NCBI GenBank assembly: GCA_026008535.1 | Contig: BRKX01000009.1 | Span: 33,236,501-33,300,500, forward strand | Length of the DNA: 64,000 bases | Origin: Perilla frutescens | Taxonomy: Eukaryota > Streptophyta > Magnoliopsida > Lamiales > Lamiaceae | Direction of reading: 5' to 3' | The notes under the pieces: generated by a model | Told to the model about the DNA's origin: nothing | The model's database searches: none | The model's input: the letters and a program-made list of their open reading frames with translations, nothing else | Shown here: positions 36,684 to 45,882 of the stretch, one piece after another | How positions within the stretch are numbered: the stretch's first letter is position 1 | Layout: each line of letters opens with the position of its first letter | Made by a program: the position numbers and the translations under genes

Positions 36684-37667
36684 ATGGCCGAATTATCGAA
36701 ATCTCTAAATTCCTTCAAAGAGCAACTTATGAGAGACAAATTCCTTGATAGGAAGAAATTTCAATTGATTCTAAATGAACCAAACAATCAAACCCTTATG
36801 GCAAATCTTCACAAGACAGGAGTTCTTCACTACCTAGAAACACCACCAAAATTTTTTAGACAAAATTTGGTGAGTGAATTTTTGCTTCAAGCAAAATTAT
36901 CTGCAGATGGAAAGCTAATATCATCAGTGATTCAAGGACGGCTACTACAAATCACTGAGAGAAAAATTACAGAAGTGTTCGAGCTTCCACAAGAAGGTTC
37001 ATTAGTTCAAGAACTAAAGGAATCTGCAGAGTCATACTGGAGAGAATGGAAAGCTTCAACTTGCAACAAGCAATTTAGTTTTACGATAGCTAAAACTGAT
37101 CTGAAGCCCGAGTATAGTGTTCTACTTGACATAACGAACAAAATGATGTTCGGGGCCATTGGAATCCTGAGTCAACTCACCCAAGAGAGATACAAGGTCA
37201 TGATTCACCTTGCTGAAGGGCGACAAACAAACTGGGCAGACTTTGTCTTTCAACAATTCAAGCATCAAGTCATCAAGGCCTCTGACTCAAAGAAATCTGG
37301 CAAATTTGAGTCCAATGTAGGACTTGTTCTAAGAATGAGCAAGATGATTGAAGACTTGCTTGAACTTCCAAATGATGAATCACTACCAGTTCTTATCTCT
37401 GACTGGATTCCCAAGAAGGGAACTGCTCATCTTCAGTCACTAAGAAAGAAAAGAAAAGCCAAGGCAAAGACAAGCAACAACACTTCGAGCAACTCAACTA
37501 CCAACGTCGTTCACTCTCCAAGATCAAAGAACGGATCGCCAGTTGATTTTCAAGTTTGCTCTGATCCAGATGAGCTTATTCCATTCATTGGAATCCCTCA
37601 TCCAAACTATGGAGCAGACTACTTCAGAAGCACATGCCCTTCTCTCCAGCTGACTGAAGAAAATATT
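36684..37667 (+). pseudogene. copia-2 accessory ORF 2, 5' part (split by CACTA)
   Basis: Open from MAELSKSLNSFK to the CACTA insertion. The N-terminal region aligns by eye with accessory ORF 3: FLLQAKLSADGKLISSVIQG against FYHNATISGDNIISIVQNK, and NWADFVFQQFKHQV against DWASFILAQLRANV. It then has a basic linker (KKRKAKAKTS) and GIPHPNYGADYFRSTCP, shared with accessory ORF 1. The frame is open up to the insertion point. The last 27 bases of the apparent ORF (37668-37694) belong to the CACTA. Confidence 0.7.
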
Positions 37668-37960
37668 CACTACCAAAAAAACTCTCATACATAACACCTT
37701 ATACATAACGGATATTTTAAAAATCCGTTATCTATGAGCGCATTTTTGGTATAGATAAAGGATATTTCAAAAATCCGTTACGAGAGAAGTGTTATCTCCA
37801 ATCATACATAACACTTTCGAGTCTTGCGTTATCTGTGAGTGTTATATATTGTTCACAATTATAACGCTCATTTGGTACTGTTATGCGTTGTGTTATGTTT
37901 AAACACATCATATAACGGTAACATTTACTGTTATGAATATCCGTTATGTATATGTGTTAA
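37668..37960 (+). repeat. CACTA left subterminal repeat array
   Basis: Repeated, mostly degenerate TAACGG/CCGTTA and GTGTTAT words in both orientations, about every 15-30 bp. In other CACTA elements, arrays like this bind the TNPA-type protein. Confidence 0.8.
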
Positions 37961-38905
37961 TTATAATTTTTTTAATTCAAAATTAAATTGCCCTACACTG
38001 AAAATTTCCCTCTCACCATATTATTTAGTAAAAATCTTACCGCAAATATTTCTCACCAAACATAAAAATCCATTTTTTCACGTTAAGGCAAAAGAGATCC
38101 CCAAATTTTAACCTAAATCCCTAATTATCTGAATTGTACCCATGGGAATCGCGTTGTCCGCTTGCACCCGCCGCCCTCACTGACAAATTTAATCACCGTC
38201 ATCCGCCTGTTCCCGCCGCCCTCACCGATGAATCCTCTTTCTCCCGGTGAAATTCCCATCACCACGCATCCATTTCATCTGCCCCGCTTCCACCTCTCCA
38301 CCTCCTCCGAGCATCGACGCCACTCCAGGACAAGTAGTATCAGCGGCGGTGAGCTTTCTCTCTCTCTCTCACTTATTCATGCTCTCTCTATCTGACTCTC
38401 CCTCTCGCTCTCGCTTTCTCTGTTCTCTCTCACTCGCTCTCTTTCTCTGCAGCAGAGAAGCCCTCAAATTTGACGACCCTGGCTCCGGCGAGCTTCGACG
38501 TCCAAAGGGCTGCACTAGCTCTTGGTCTTTCTCTCTCTTTCCGTATCTCTCTCTAGCTGTGTATGTGTGTGTTTGCTCTGAGTGTGTGTGTATGTGTGTT
38601 ATTTATGTTTTTTTGTTGGTGTGAATTAGAGACTGCGACACTACTTTATAAATTAATATGTTTGTTTGAATTATATTTGCTTGTTGGATATTTATATTTT
38701 AAATGAATTATATTTGCTTGTTGGATATTTCTTGATTTTTTTAAGCTTAATTTTTTTGAAGGGGAAATTGCTCGTCTGCCATTAAGATTCAATTCTCATT
38801 TTTGCTTGTTATAATTCATGTAATTTTTTTTTTGCAATTTCTTTGTTTGTTTTTGGAATTCCTGGACCATTTAGAAAATCCATGAATTTGTTCTCAAATA
38901 TACAG
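37961..38905. other. CACTA interior, unassigned gene-like sequence
   Basis: 38120-38520 is GC- and CT-richer than the surroundings and resembles a 5' UTR and first exon of a host gene (CT runs, CCGGCGAG). The ORFs at 38162-38395 and 38247-38624 have no recognisable protein. Confidence 0.4.
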
Positions 38906-39390
38906 ATGGGTACATGTAATGGAGTACAGCAAGGAAATCAAATCTCTTCTTGGTGATTCAAAGTCATATGTTAGTCCAACCATTGAAGATCCAAAGACAT
39001 TATTGAAGGTGACTCTTGATCTCTTATTAGGTGTTAGCCTCTTTGCATCATATCTGATTATTAGGACTTGTTTATCTTCCTGCTGCATATAAAATCAGAA
39101 AATTGAGGAGCCAACCTCATTGAGAGCTGCCTGGGAGCTCATGGAACTGTTTTATGCGGACAAACAGTGTCAGACCTGGATCTCTGCACGGCTTCTTGAT
39201 TGGTTAGCTGTGTGGGACTTTCAATTGTTATCTTCTTTCACACCCTGCAGTCTTCTATTTTCATCTTTGTTTCATGGGAAATAGTAATGCTTCTTTTCCT
39301 CTGCAGGATTTTGATTGTTTGTTATCTGCAACCCAGCCAACTGTCCATACTAGACTTGTGGCTGTCGAGAAAGGACTTGTAACTATATAG
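38906..39390 (+). pseudogene. NUP85: Captured fragment of nucleoporin NUP85 gene
   Basis: Three exons with canonical splice signals: 38906-39008 (encodes VMEYSKEIKSLLG...IEDPKTLLK), 39099-39209 (EEPTSLRAAWELMELFYADK...LLDWLA) and 39307-39390 (DFDCLLSATQPTVHTRL). The order and residues match plant NUP85, a scaffold protein of the nuclear pore Y-complex, near its N-terminal third. A TAG ends the last exon and the next exons are missing, so it cannot make a NUP85 protein. It is a captured copy inside the CACTA element. Confidence 0.82.
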
Positions 39391-39859
39391 GTTTTTACTT
39401 CGATGCTTTATCTCTTGACATTTCATGAACCCATCCATCACTCACTTTTATGTTTTTCTTGGACTGCATCAGCTCCCTCCACCCAGTGTCGAGACATTAG
39501 TATATTCAATTAAGCATTTCTTGCAGCCTCTGGAAAACTAGTTACATAGGGTTCATCTGATGATCAAGGCCACAACTATTTGACCTTAGGGAAGCATGGG
39601 GTAATCTAGCTAGCATTCTGTTTCCTTAATTTGCAGTCACTTCCTGATAACTTTGAGCTGATTTAGCATCTTCATTTATTGTGTTTTATATAGGAGACAC
39701 CAGAAGTGTACCCCCTTCCAACAGCTGATCCTAATTGTGGCGATTTTGATTGACGGTAAGGATTCTAGTTTGTATTTCCCTTCTCTTTTATAACATATGT
39801 ACATATTTTTTTGTGAGTTCCACATGAGATATTAACTTTACCTCCTTAATAAATTCCAG
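39391..39859 (+). other. CACTA interior between NUP85 and ATP synthase pieces
   Basis: There may be two further short exon-like stretches, after CATCAG at about 39473 (LPPPSVETLVYSIKHFLQPLE) and after TATAG near 39694 (ETPEVYPLPTADPN). I do not recognise the source gene of either. Confidence 0.35.
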
Positions 39860-39910
39860 GTGGTGGACCTTCTTGCACCATATCAAAGAGGAGGAAAATT
39901 GGGCTAATGG
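39860..39910 (+). pseudogene. Captured fragment of mitochondrial ATP synthase beta gene
   Basis: An exon-like piece between a TTCCAG acceptor and a GTTAAC donor encodes VVDLLAPYQRGGKIGL. This is the nearly invariant stretch just before the P-loop (GGAGVGKT) of F1-ATPase beta; the P-loop itself is missing. The match is short but very specific. It lies in the same orientation as the NUP85 and RPN3 pieces. Confidence 0.75.
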
Positions 39911-41097
39911 GTTAACCTCCTTAATACATTTCTGGGGTATTTATACCTAATGGGTTGCAAAGTTTTCGCGTTATATAATTATATTTATTTACTGGTATTT
40001 GATTATAGAGTTGCCTTTAAGAAAATAGAGTTTTCAGTACTGGTTAAAATTTTAATCGAGCTAGGTCAATGTGAAGTCTTACAAGAAGCTTGGATTAAGT
40101 TTAATAACTACTAGGCTGAGAGAGAAATTTTGTGCTCAAGTGCTTTTATTTTCATGTTTCTATCTTGTGGATTCTTTAATTTTTATATGGTTTGACTTAC
40201 TGATTTGGAGAAATTGACTTCTATTCTTGCTGTTCGTGTAGATAGGAAAAGGTATTAGTTTTGCTACTTTTATGATTCTCCGTCTGTGTTCCTGGAAAAT
40301 TAGTTAAATGCTCAGTATAGATGAGTTTTGATTACATGATGATTGTTGATCCTTTTTCATTCGACATGCATTGAATGAATGTGTTCATGAATTGTATACC
40401 ATGTATGAGTTCTGCTTTTGTTTTTGGTTGGGGGATTGAGAATAATTTTTTTCTTTTATTTTGATACTTGATAATATACTTAGCTTTTATTGCTCATCTT
40501 CGCATGTCAGAGATCTACTCGGGTGATTTGCTCATGATCCTTAGTTTGGAACATTTTCGCTTAGCTACATATTTGTGGTAACTTGATTGATTGTCTGTTC
40601 TGAATGACCTCATAATTTTTTTTATATGAATACTTACACCCTAATTACTTGATAGTAGTATCTAGCAACTTATGCATGTGTCTGGTTCTTCATTCAATAC
40701 GTTCTTGGAATTTGTTGTCCGGTGCAGATTGATAGTTTTGTTGAAAGAGCAAACATACATCTATGATGCTAACAGCCTGAAAATAAAGTAGATTATTGAT
40801 ACAGTGCCTAACGTACAAGGTCAGTTTGAAATAATCTATTTTATAATACTTCAATGCTAAAGCTATTTACATCTGACCTATTTCTTGCATACTGATCTAT
40901 TATTATTTTATTTAGCCACCGCCCACCAATGTTTGTAAATGCATCCCCCTTTTTCAAGGTTGATAAATGATGTTTCCGGAAAGGTCTTATTGACATTGGG
41001 ATTAGTAATTAATATGATATTCTAACAGGCCAAATTTGAATCAGACATGTTGTGAACATATTGTCTTTTGTTGTGAACTTATGATGGTAACCGAACC
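39911..41097 (+). other. CACTA interior, intron-like AT-rich sequence
   Basis: No gene recognised. A possible exon at about 40728-40820 follows GGTGCAG but includes an in-frame TAG and has no recognisable product. Confidence 0.4.
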
Positions 41098-41319
41098 GCG
41101 ACTTTACGTCATGATGAGTTGGGTCAGGTTGGTTTTTCATCAGATGAGTTGTTTGATTATCATCTTAGTAGTGATTTTCGTGATTGATGGCATACTGGTC
41201 TGATGCAGGAAACACTTCTGAACCTGTTACTGAGGAATTACCTCCATTACAACTTATACGATCAGGCAGAGAAACTGAGATCAAAAGCTCCTCGTTTTGA
41301 AGCTCACTCAAATCAGCAG
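41098..41319 (+). pseudogene. RPN3: Captured fragment of 26S proteasome subunit RPN3 gene
   Basis: Two pieces: about 41098-41127 encodes ATLRHDELGQ followed by a GT donor, and 41209-41319 (after GATGCAG, before GTAAAA) encodes ETLLNLLLRNYLHYNLYDQA followed by EKLRSKAPRFEAHSNQQ. They are adjacent in plant RPN3 (PSMD3), a lid subunit of the 26S proteasome, and the splice phases agree. No other RPN3 exon is seen. Confidence 0.85.
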
Positions 41320-42160
41320 GTAAAAATCTCAATCCATTGTTTCATGTTGGTTAATTTCTGGACAGCATTTCCTGCGCCCATATTTTATTAGAGATCATTT
41401 AATCAAAGTTTATATTGGACGAGAAGTTCCAATGTAATTTAAAGCTACGATTATATGTATTAAAAATACTTGTTTGGGTGGCTGACGGCCTGACTAACAT
41501 ACTGTACTCTATTCAACTCTCTCATTCTAATATCAAGAGGATGTCATTATTTTGGTAAGGATTTGGTTTTTAGGTTGGATGAAGTATATAAACATTGAAT
41601 TCTACTGATTATCGAAAATGGAGAAAAAAGCATTGCTGAATTGCTTCTCTTAGGTTTTCTTCAAGGATGCTTGAACAATTTTTATTCTTGTTACTACTGT
41701 TATTATTATATTTACTTATTGCTTGCGTTTTCATTTTACTTATTACTTACTACTGTCATGCATTTGATCCGAGCTCAAACTAATCGATGTTTACTGTGTT
41801 TTGTAAACATGCAGAGCACTAATGTTTAGTAGACAAGTAGACTCAGCAATGCCGATCAATTGAGGTAGCAGTTTCTCCGTTATTTGGTAGGAAATTTTGG
41901 ATATGCAGATCTATACATATATGGATGTAACTGCTGCAGGCAATCATGATTTTTTGGATATATATGTTATCTTTTTTTGGACATTAGTACGATATAAACA
42001 TGTTTAGAATGTTGACTATATTCGGATGAATGTATGAATATTTTTTGAATTAGATATACGATGATTTATGGGAATTTCTGTTATTTTTATTATTTTAGAA
42101 TTATTTTAATTGCTAAAAATCTATAAAAAAATGTGTAGCGGCAGTGAAACTAAAAGACCG
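41320..42160 (+). other. CACTA interior, non-coding
   Basis: AT-rich sequence, no gene. ORF 41641-41829 is low-complexity and unsupported. Confidence 0.5.
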
Positions 42161-42652
42161 TTATGTATAAGACCTAAAGATAACGAAAACTAAAAATATT
42201 TAATAACGGTAAAAATCTGTTATGTATCAAAACATACATAACGTAAAAAAGTGTTATCTAAACTACAAACAACGTTATGTATTAATCTGTGGTATATTTC
42301 ATAACGGAGAAAAATGAATTTTCATAACGGTACAAACCGTTATATATAACAGTAATAGATCACGCAATGAAGAGTGTTATGTATGAAAAAAAACCGTTAT
42401 ATAAATATGCATAGATAACGGAGAAAAATGAATTTTCATAACGGAAGCAACCGTTATGTATGAGAGTTATAGATAACGTAATATTCGATGTTATGTTTGT
42501 TGTTATAACTGTTATGTATAATAACATAGATAACGGATATTATTCCGTTATGTATGAGCGCAATCATACATAACACCAGTATACGTAACACTCATATAAT
42601 AACATAGATAACGGATTTTATCCGTTATGTATGAGCGTGTTTTTTGGTAGTG
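42161..42652 (+). repeat. CACTA right subterminal repeat array
   Basis: A dense array of CCGTTAT(G)TAT and ATAACGG(A) words in both orientations, denser than the left array. It ends with CATACATAAC and the terminal inverted repeat. Confidence 0.88.
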
Positions 42653-43417
42653 ATTCGCACTTTCTATAGTGGTGAATATGCAGTCAAAGGTGCACAAAAG
42701 GAAGTGACCAATCTCCAGTCTCACTTTTTGCTAACTGCCTTTCATGGCATGAGCTTCTGGCAATGTGAAGAAACTTGGAGCATTAAATGGATAGGAGTGT
42801 CAAATCCATTTCCTCCAACCATTGTGCAAGTCCAGCACATCATGAATTACCGGATTGTCAACAAAATTCTAGCAACCGCCTTGTTAGCTGAATTTAAGAC
42901 CAGCATCATGCCTCAAGGAGTTGGGATTGCAAATCAATCAGTCAACTACCAAACTGGCTCGCTATGTCAAAAACTGAACTTTGATAATTTATCAAGTCAG
43001 TCAGCTGAGCCATCACGACAAACCCCAACTGCCACCAAAAGGATAGAACCACATCTATCACATACCGAAGTCGTGGCTACTCAGAAGAATCCAATGCATG
43101 CTGATGACAGAGACAGTGATAATGAAGATACTGCCATATCACCAAGTCTCCTATCCAAGAGCTATGTCACTCCTTTACTCACAGCTAGCTCAAAAGGCGT
43201 GCAATTGTCTATGAACAATGATCAGTTTCAGTCATCACCAAAGGGAACTTCACAATCCCTTAGTCAAAGGATGAAAAACTCGTCAGTTGCCATTCAGCTT
43301 CACCTTCACCAAACCAGGAGGACAGTAAGGCCCAAACTGCAAAAGAACAAAACTGCCTCAAAAGGAAGCAGTGCAGCAAGTCCAGCTAGGCCCTTCAAGA
43401 AGCGGAAACTGTCTTAA
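42653..43417 (+). pseudogene. copia-2 accessory ORF 2, 3' part (after CACTA)
   Basis: Continues the reading frame of 36684-37667 when one ATT copy is counted: the codon at the insertion site is Ile in both flanks. Sequence runs RTFYSGEYAVKGAQKEV, then a region with GMSFW also found in accessory ORF 1, then a Ser/Gln-rich tail ending PFKKRKLS and TAA. The basic end is again nuclear-signal-like. The ATG at 42644 lies inside the CACTA end and is not a real start. Confidence 0.7.
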
Positions 43418-44106
43418 CGAAAGTCAAGCAACTGATCAAGCCAACTGATAAATTCAGTTCAGTTGCAGTTTCAGCTTCAGCCAGCTCATCAGCGACAACT
43501 GAGAATCAAGACTCAACTGATCATCCAGCCGCTGAGCATTCAATCAGTTGGACTGTATCCCAACTGAATCTGGATAAGTTTTTTATTTTCAAAGCTTACC
43601 ATAATTAAATTGTTACTGTTGAGATTATGAAATTTCTTATATTATATTCAACGGTTACAATTTCAAAATAGGACTCTATCTCACAAGTTGCCATTAGTAT
43701 CTCTACGTTGATATTAAATTAACTCTTCAAAGATGAAAAAAGAAAATATAGTTTTCTAATGAGATATAAATAGCAAGATCTGCAGAAAATATTTTGCTAT
43801 TTATGGCAACTACCTCATTTTCAAAATTGCTTCTTCTCAGCCACAAGATCATAAAGTTACCTCACGATCGAACAACTGGAATGCATGCATCATTAATTCA
43901 GCCAATCATCCATCAAATCGGATAGCTGATCAGCTAAGAAAAGTAATCGAGTGTCCTCGATTCTTGCATGCAAAGCTGAATAAATATATGCAAGGAGATG
44001 AAGGCTCTGATCATCTTCAACCTCTCTATCATCCTTGCTTTGAACATCTGCAACTCTCTCCCTCTCAACACACTTGCATATCTAACAACACCATCTCTCT
44101 GCAGAA
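43418..44106 (+). promoter_or_regulatory. Spacer upstream of accessory ORF 3
   Basis: Non-coding. It contains AACTGA/CAGTT words, then AT-rich DNA with GAGATATAAATAGC (about 43760), a TATA-like sequence 340 bp before the ATG. A leader rich in C and T ends CTCTCTGCAGAAATG. No ACACGTGT is present, unlike the other two spacers. Confidence 0.35.
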
Positions 44107-45309
44107 ATGAAGCCCTCATTTCAGATGGTAGATGTTAAATCACTCGAACGTAAGGTGAAAAATGATAAGACTCTAAATCTAGAGCTTCTTAATGCACGTC
44201 TAAGCTCAGACAACTTTCAAAGAATTTATCAGCCATTGGAGGAAACCGGGTTGCTGCCATTCTTGACACTAATGCCAGTCAAGAACATACCTACTCAAGT
44301 TGCAGAGTTCTACCACAACGCAACCATCTCCGGCGACAACATCATCTCTATCGTTCAGAATAAAGTGATCACGGTGACAAAGGATACGATGATGTCTACC
44401 CTTCACCTCTCCGGCGACGGCCCAGACATAATGGAACTGGAACTGCCGTGCAAATACGCACTGTGGGGTATTTGGAAGCACCCTCACGTGCACCACCATG
44501 ACTGCTCCCATAGGTTGAAGGAGAGCTTGCCCAGTGAGATCATCCAACTCTTGGATATCACCGGTCATATCCTACATGGCAACTTTGACACGGTCCAGTT
44601 CTCCGAGCTCAAAGCACATCTCACGGCCGCTCTATACTTCGGGTGTAAAGCCGACTGGGCCTCTTTCATTCTTGCTCAACTGCGAGCAAATGTAGAGCGA
44701 GCGGAATATGATCCATCAACTGGCTCATTTCGAGAGAAGGTAGGATTTATGGGTCGCATAAGCCACATCGTTCTAAGCCAGTTTGATGAGGTCATCCTAA
44801 CTGGCGAGCCAATCGGAAGAAGGGACATGCTCCCAACTATCTACTGCCATTAGATCCCGAAGAGATCACGTCAACAAGGACCTTCCGACTCAGGTCATGG
44901 AAAGGCACCTTTGGAAGCACCTGCCAGCTCATCCGAGAAAAGACAGCTGCTGATTGAGAGCGAGCCTCTCTCAAAACTGAGTGATTAGCCTACAATATCA
45001 GCCAGCTCCCAACCTCTAACCTTAGTCCATCGCGACTCCACTGAGATTGAGTTTGAAGTAGTTTTAGACCATCAGCTCAGCAGCTGCTTCGGTCTCATTG
45101 AGGGCACCGACCCCTCTCTCTTCGAGCAACTGAGACGATACCTCCAGTACCACATATGGCGATTCCAACTGGAGAAGACAACAATGTTCCACCTCATCCG
45201 CACCCGTGGATCCACCTTCTGGATCAATGAAGGAACATGGAGTAGACATTGGATTAATCATCCACTCTCCTTGCTAACTCTCATGCGATCCACCCCAGCT
45301 TTTGGATGA
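44107..45309 (+). pseudogene. copia-2 accessory ORF 3 (plant-transposon-protein-like)
   Basis: Runs from MKPSFQMVDVKSLE to a TAG at 44851; the same frame continues past a second TAG (near 44986) to a TGA at 45307. The N-terminal 220 residues resemble the putative plant transposon protein family (LLPFLTLMPVKNIPTQVAEF, then VITVTKDTMMSTLHL) and align by eye with accessory ORF 2. Past the stop are KRSRQQG and a region with LFEQLRRYLQYHIWRFQ. No membrane signal is seen. It lacks the GADYF block of ORFs 1 and 2. Function unknown. Confidence 0.65.
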
Positions 45310-45882
45310 TGCCAAAAAGGGGGAAGATGGACAGTATGATGATGGATGCTTAACTCTTTGGGATCAGATTCAAAGAGAAATTCATCATGAGGGGGAAGAT
45401 CAGCTTCAGGGAAAAGCATGGAGAACACAAGGAGTCCAAGAAAGAGGAGAATCGAGCAGAAAGAAAAGGAGCAGTTTCAGGAAGTAAATTAGTAGTTTTA
45501 ACTACTCTTGAAAATTGAAAGCCTGAATATAATATGCTTTAAGTGAAAATATAATATATACTGCAATTCTTCAAATATTATGTGTCAAAGAAAGTCTTGA
45601 TTATGTTTATAATGCTCTGATACTTGAAGTTTGAATGCTCTGATACTTGAATGAAAGCATGCCAAAAATGAAAGAATGCTCTGAAATTTGATACCTAAAT
45701 TTTCTAATACTTGAATTTCATGCATACCTTGAATGCTTTGATACTTGAATGAATATCATGAATCACATTTGCTCTGATTTCCAGAATCTGCTTAAGCAAA
45801 CTACAGTATATATATCAAACGTACATTTACAGTTTTTCCATCATTATCGACAAACTTTTGACATCATCAATAAGGGGGAAAT
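45310..45882 (+). other. copia-2 3' untranslated region and polypurine tract
   Basis: AAGGGGGAAAT (45872-45882) directly precedes the 3' LTR and is the polypurine tract. Similar AAAAAGGGGGAAG (about 45315) and GAGGGGGAAG (about 45390) occur upstream. A run of GAATGCTCTGATACTTGAA-type units (45610-45750) forms a degenerate short repeat. ORF 45302-45487 is unsupported. Confidence 0.75.

Larger units (their letters stand above)
37668..42652 (+). mobile_element. Non-autonomous CACTA (En/Spm) transposon carrying host gene fragments
   Basis: Ends are CACTACCAAAAAA and its complement, with about 28 bp of near-perfect TIR (shared CTCATACATAAC). It is flanked by a perfect 3-bp duplication ATT (37665-37667 and 42653-42655), as CACTA elements make. 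Subterminal regions hold many TAACGG/CCGTTA repeats. No transposase ORF is present; the interior holds pieces of at least three host genes with intron-exon structure. It lies within accessory ORF 2 of copia-2, so it inserted after that element. Confidence 0.93.

Noticed and set aside
33952..45309. Envelope gene interpretation of the copia-2 accessory ORFs
   Set aside because: No signal peptide, no transmembrane helix and several nuclear-signal-like basic stretches.
45302..45487. ORF after accessory ORF 3 with a basic end
   Set aside because: It starts in another frame over the stop of accessory ORF 3 and covers polypurine-like motifs; no homology recognised.
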